Below, in pieces: positions 63,271-64,000 of a stretch of 64,000 nt of DNA. The translations under genes and the position numbers were made by a program. The notes beneath the pieces were generated by a model. It made no database searches. It worked only from the letters and a program-made list of their open reading frames with translations, and was not told where the DNA came from. Source of the DNA: Paramecium tetraurelia (taxonomy: Eukaryota > Ciliophora > Oligohymenophorea > Peniculida > Parameciidae). How positions within the stretch are numbered: position 1 is the stretch's first letter; each line of letters starts with the position of its first letter. The DNA is taken from assembly GCF_000165425.1 (NCBI RefSeq), contig NW_001798964.1, forward strand, positions 234,223-298,222. Reading direction: 5' to 3'.

Positions 63271-63732
63271 TTGAAATCTGTTTATTTGACTTCTTTCAGA
63301 TCTATCTTAAATTTAGTTGCTGATTTGCAACCAGACCATTTAAAAAATTTAAAGCAGATCAGTATTCGCTTTGATCTGTTCAATCACATCCTCTTCAAAG
63401 CAAACTTGATAAAAGAAATTTCTGTGAGAATAATTCATAGCTTTTGCAAAATAAGAAATGCCTACTCTCGATTTAAAAGCTTGTCTGAAGATCTTTACGA
63501 AGAAAAGCCTATTTTATTGTACATTTTTATCAAGAAATAATATGATTATAAGTGCATTAAATCAATTTAAACATCATGCTTAAGGTTGAAAACAAGTAAT
63601 ATAATTTTAAATAAGCATTAATTATTAGATGTTTCTTTTCGAAATAAAATAAAAAGTAAAAGAGAATAATTAATTTGTAGTAGTTTAATTATGATTAATC
63701 TTTTAAGCTAATATTTCTAATTTATATTCTGA
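63271..63732 (+). CDS. Hypothetical protein, 153 aa
   Basis: Open frame from Met 63271 to TGA 63730-63732. It encodes a basic, Leu/Ile/Phe-rich protein (MKSVYLTSFRSILNLVADL; IRIIHSFCKIRNAYSRFKSL). No family recognised; the opposite strand also has open stretches (HFLFCKSYELFSQKFLLSS), so the coding strand is not certain. Confidence 0.3.
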
Positions 63733-63806
63733 TAAAATTCTTAATAGAATTTCGTAATAGATTTAGCTGAAGAGTTTTGATTTAATCTTGTAAATATTTA
63801 AAAAGT

Positions 63807-64000
63807 ATGCTTAAAAACTAAAACACAAAACAAGTAGTTTTAATTGGATACATCGGTCACGGTAAAACAACTCTATTTAATAAAATTTGTAAAAAAAATC
63901 AATCAGTATAATTTGGAGGAACCGATGCGTCTCTTCGTTATATAGCTGTTCTCTCATCGCCGTCGCCTCATATTGTTTGGATTACATTTTACTCTCCTTC
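63807..64000 (+). CDS. P-loop GTPase, 5' end (partial)
   Basis: Starts MLKNQNTKQVVLIGYIGHG and continues KTTLFNKICKKN, so the first element is a textbook Walker A/G1 loop (GYIGHGKT) right at the N-terminus. Then comes FGGTDASLRYI, possibly switch I. The gene leaves the window after about 64 codons. Large families of such N-terminal P-loop proteins exist in Paramecium. The ALRY...SPSPHI part may contain an intron. Confidence 0.6.

Overview
The window is macronuclear-type nuclear DNA from a ciliate, almost certainly a Paramecium. It is very AT-rich. Conserved proteins (triosephosphate isomerase, dynein intermediate chain, Rab, THOC2, Vps8) read correctly only if TAA and TAG encode glutamine and TGA is the sole stop. 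Nearly every gene is cut by tiny GT..AG introns of about 20-36 nt. Genes are densely packed on both strands, often less than 150 bp apart. Gene models were made by hand-reading with this code, so conserved domains are firm while some intron borders and start codons are inferences.

Layout. 1-9.9 kb: the 3' part of triosephosphate isomerase, a Rab5-like GTPase, a CFAP97-like ciliary protein, several small ciliate proteins, a Myb-type DNA-binding protein, a Vps8-like CORVET subunit and an unassigned gene. 9.9-18 kb: axonemal dynein intermediate chain 2 with an unusual Gly/Asp/Gln tail, a polyQ coiled-coil protein, a RING-CH membrane ubiquitin ligase, a Rab2-like protein with damaged GTP-binding motifs, and a small HTH-like protein. 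18-27 kb: a repeated EF-hand-module protein, coiled-coil proteins (one with an N-terminal C2-like domain), a broken C2 gene copy, and an H1-like basic protein. 27.7-32.6 kb: a large TPR protein in which nearly every repeat is its own exon. 33.6-44.8 kb: a giant fibrocystin-L (PKHD1L1)-like surface protein. 45.1-50.7 kb: THO complex subunit 2 and an S11 (D-Ala-D-Ala carboxypeptidase-like) protein carrying an apparent frameshift. 52.4-53.3 kb holds one intact coiled-coil gene.

From about 51 kb to 63 kb the character changes. Intact genes become rare and relics dominate: a MYND-finger/PDK1-like kinase pseudogene, a MORN-repeat pseudogene, a degenerate vWA-like coding stretch, MORN-like repeat relics on the minus strand, TPR exon relics, and several kilobases with no convincing gene. 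A fresh GTPase gene starts at the right edge and runs out of the window. This gradient looks like a subtelomeric or otherwise relaxed region where members of expanded gene families decay.

Functionally, several genes are ciliary (CFAP97, dynein IC2, probably the EF-hand protein) or concern membrane traffic and the surface (two Rabs, Vps8, RING-CH ligase, fibrocystin-L). There are no operons; neighbouring genes share a strand only by chance. No transposon, CRISPR array, rRNA or convincing tRNA was seen.
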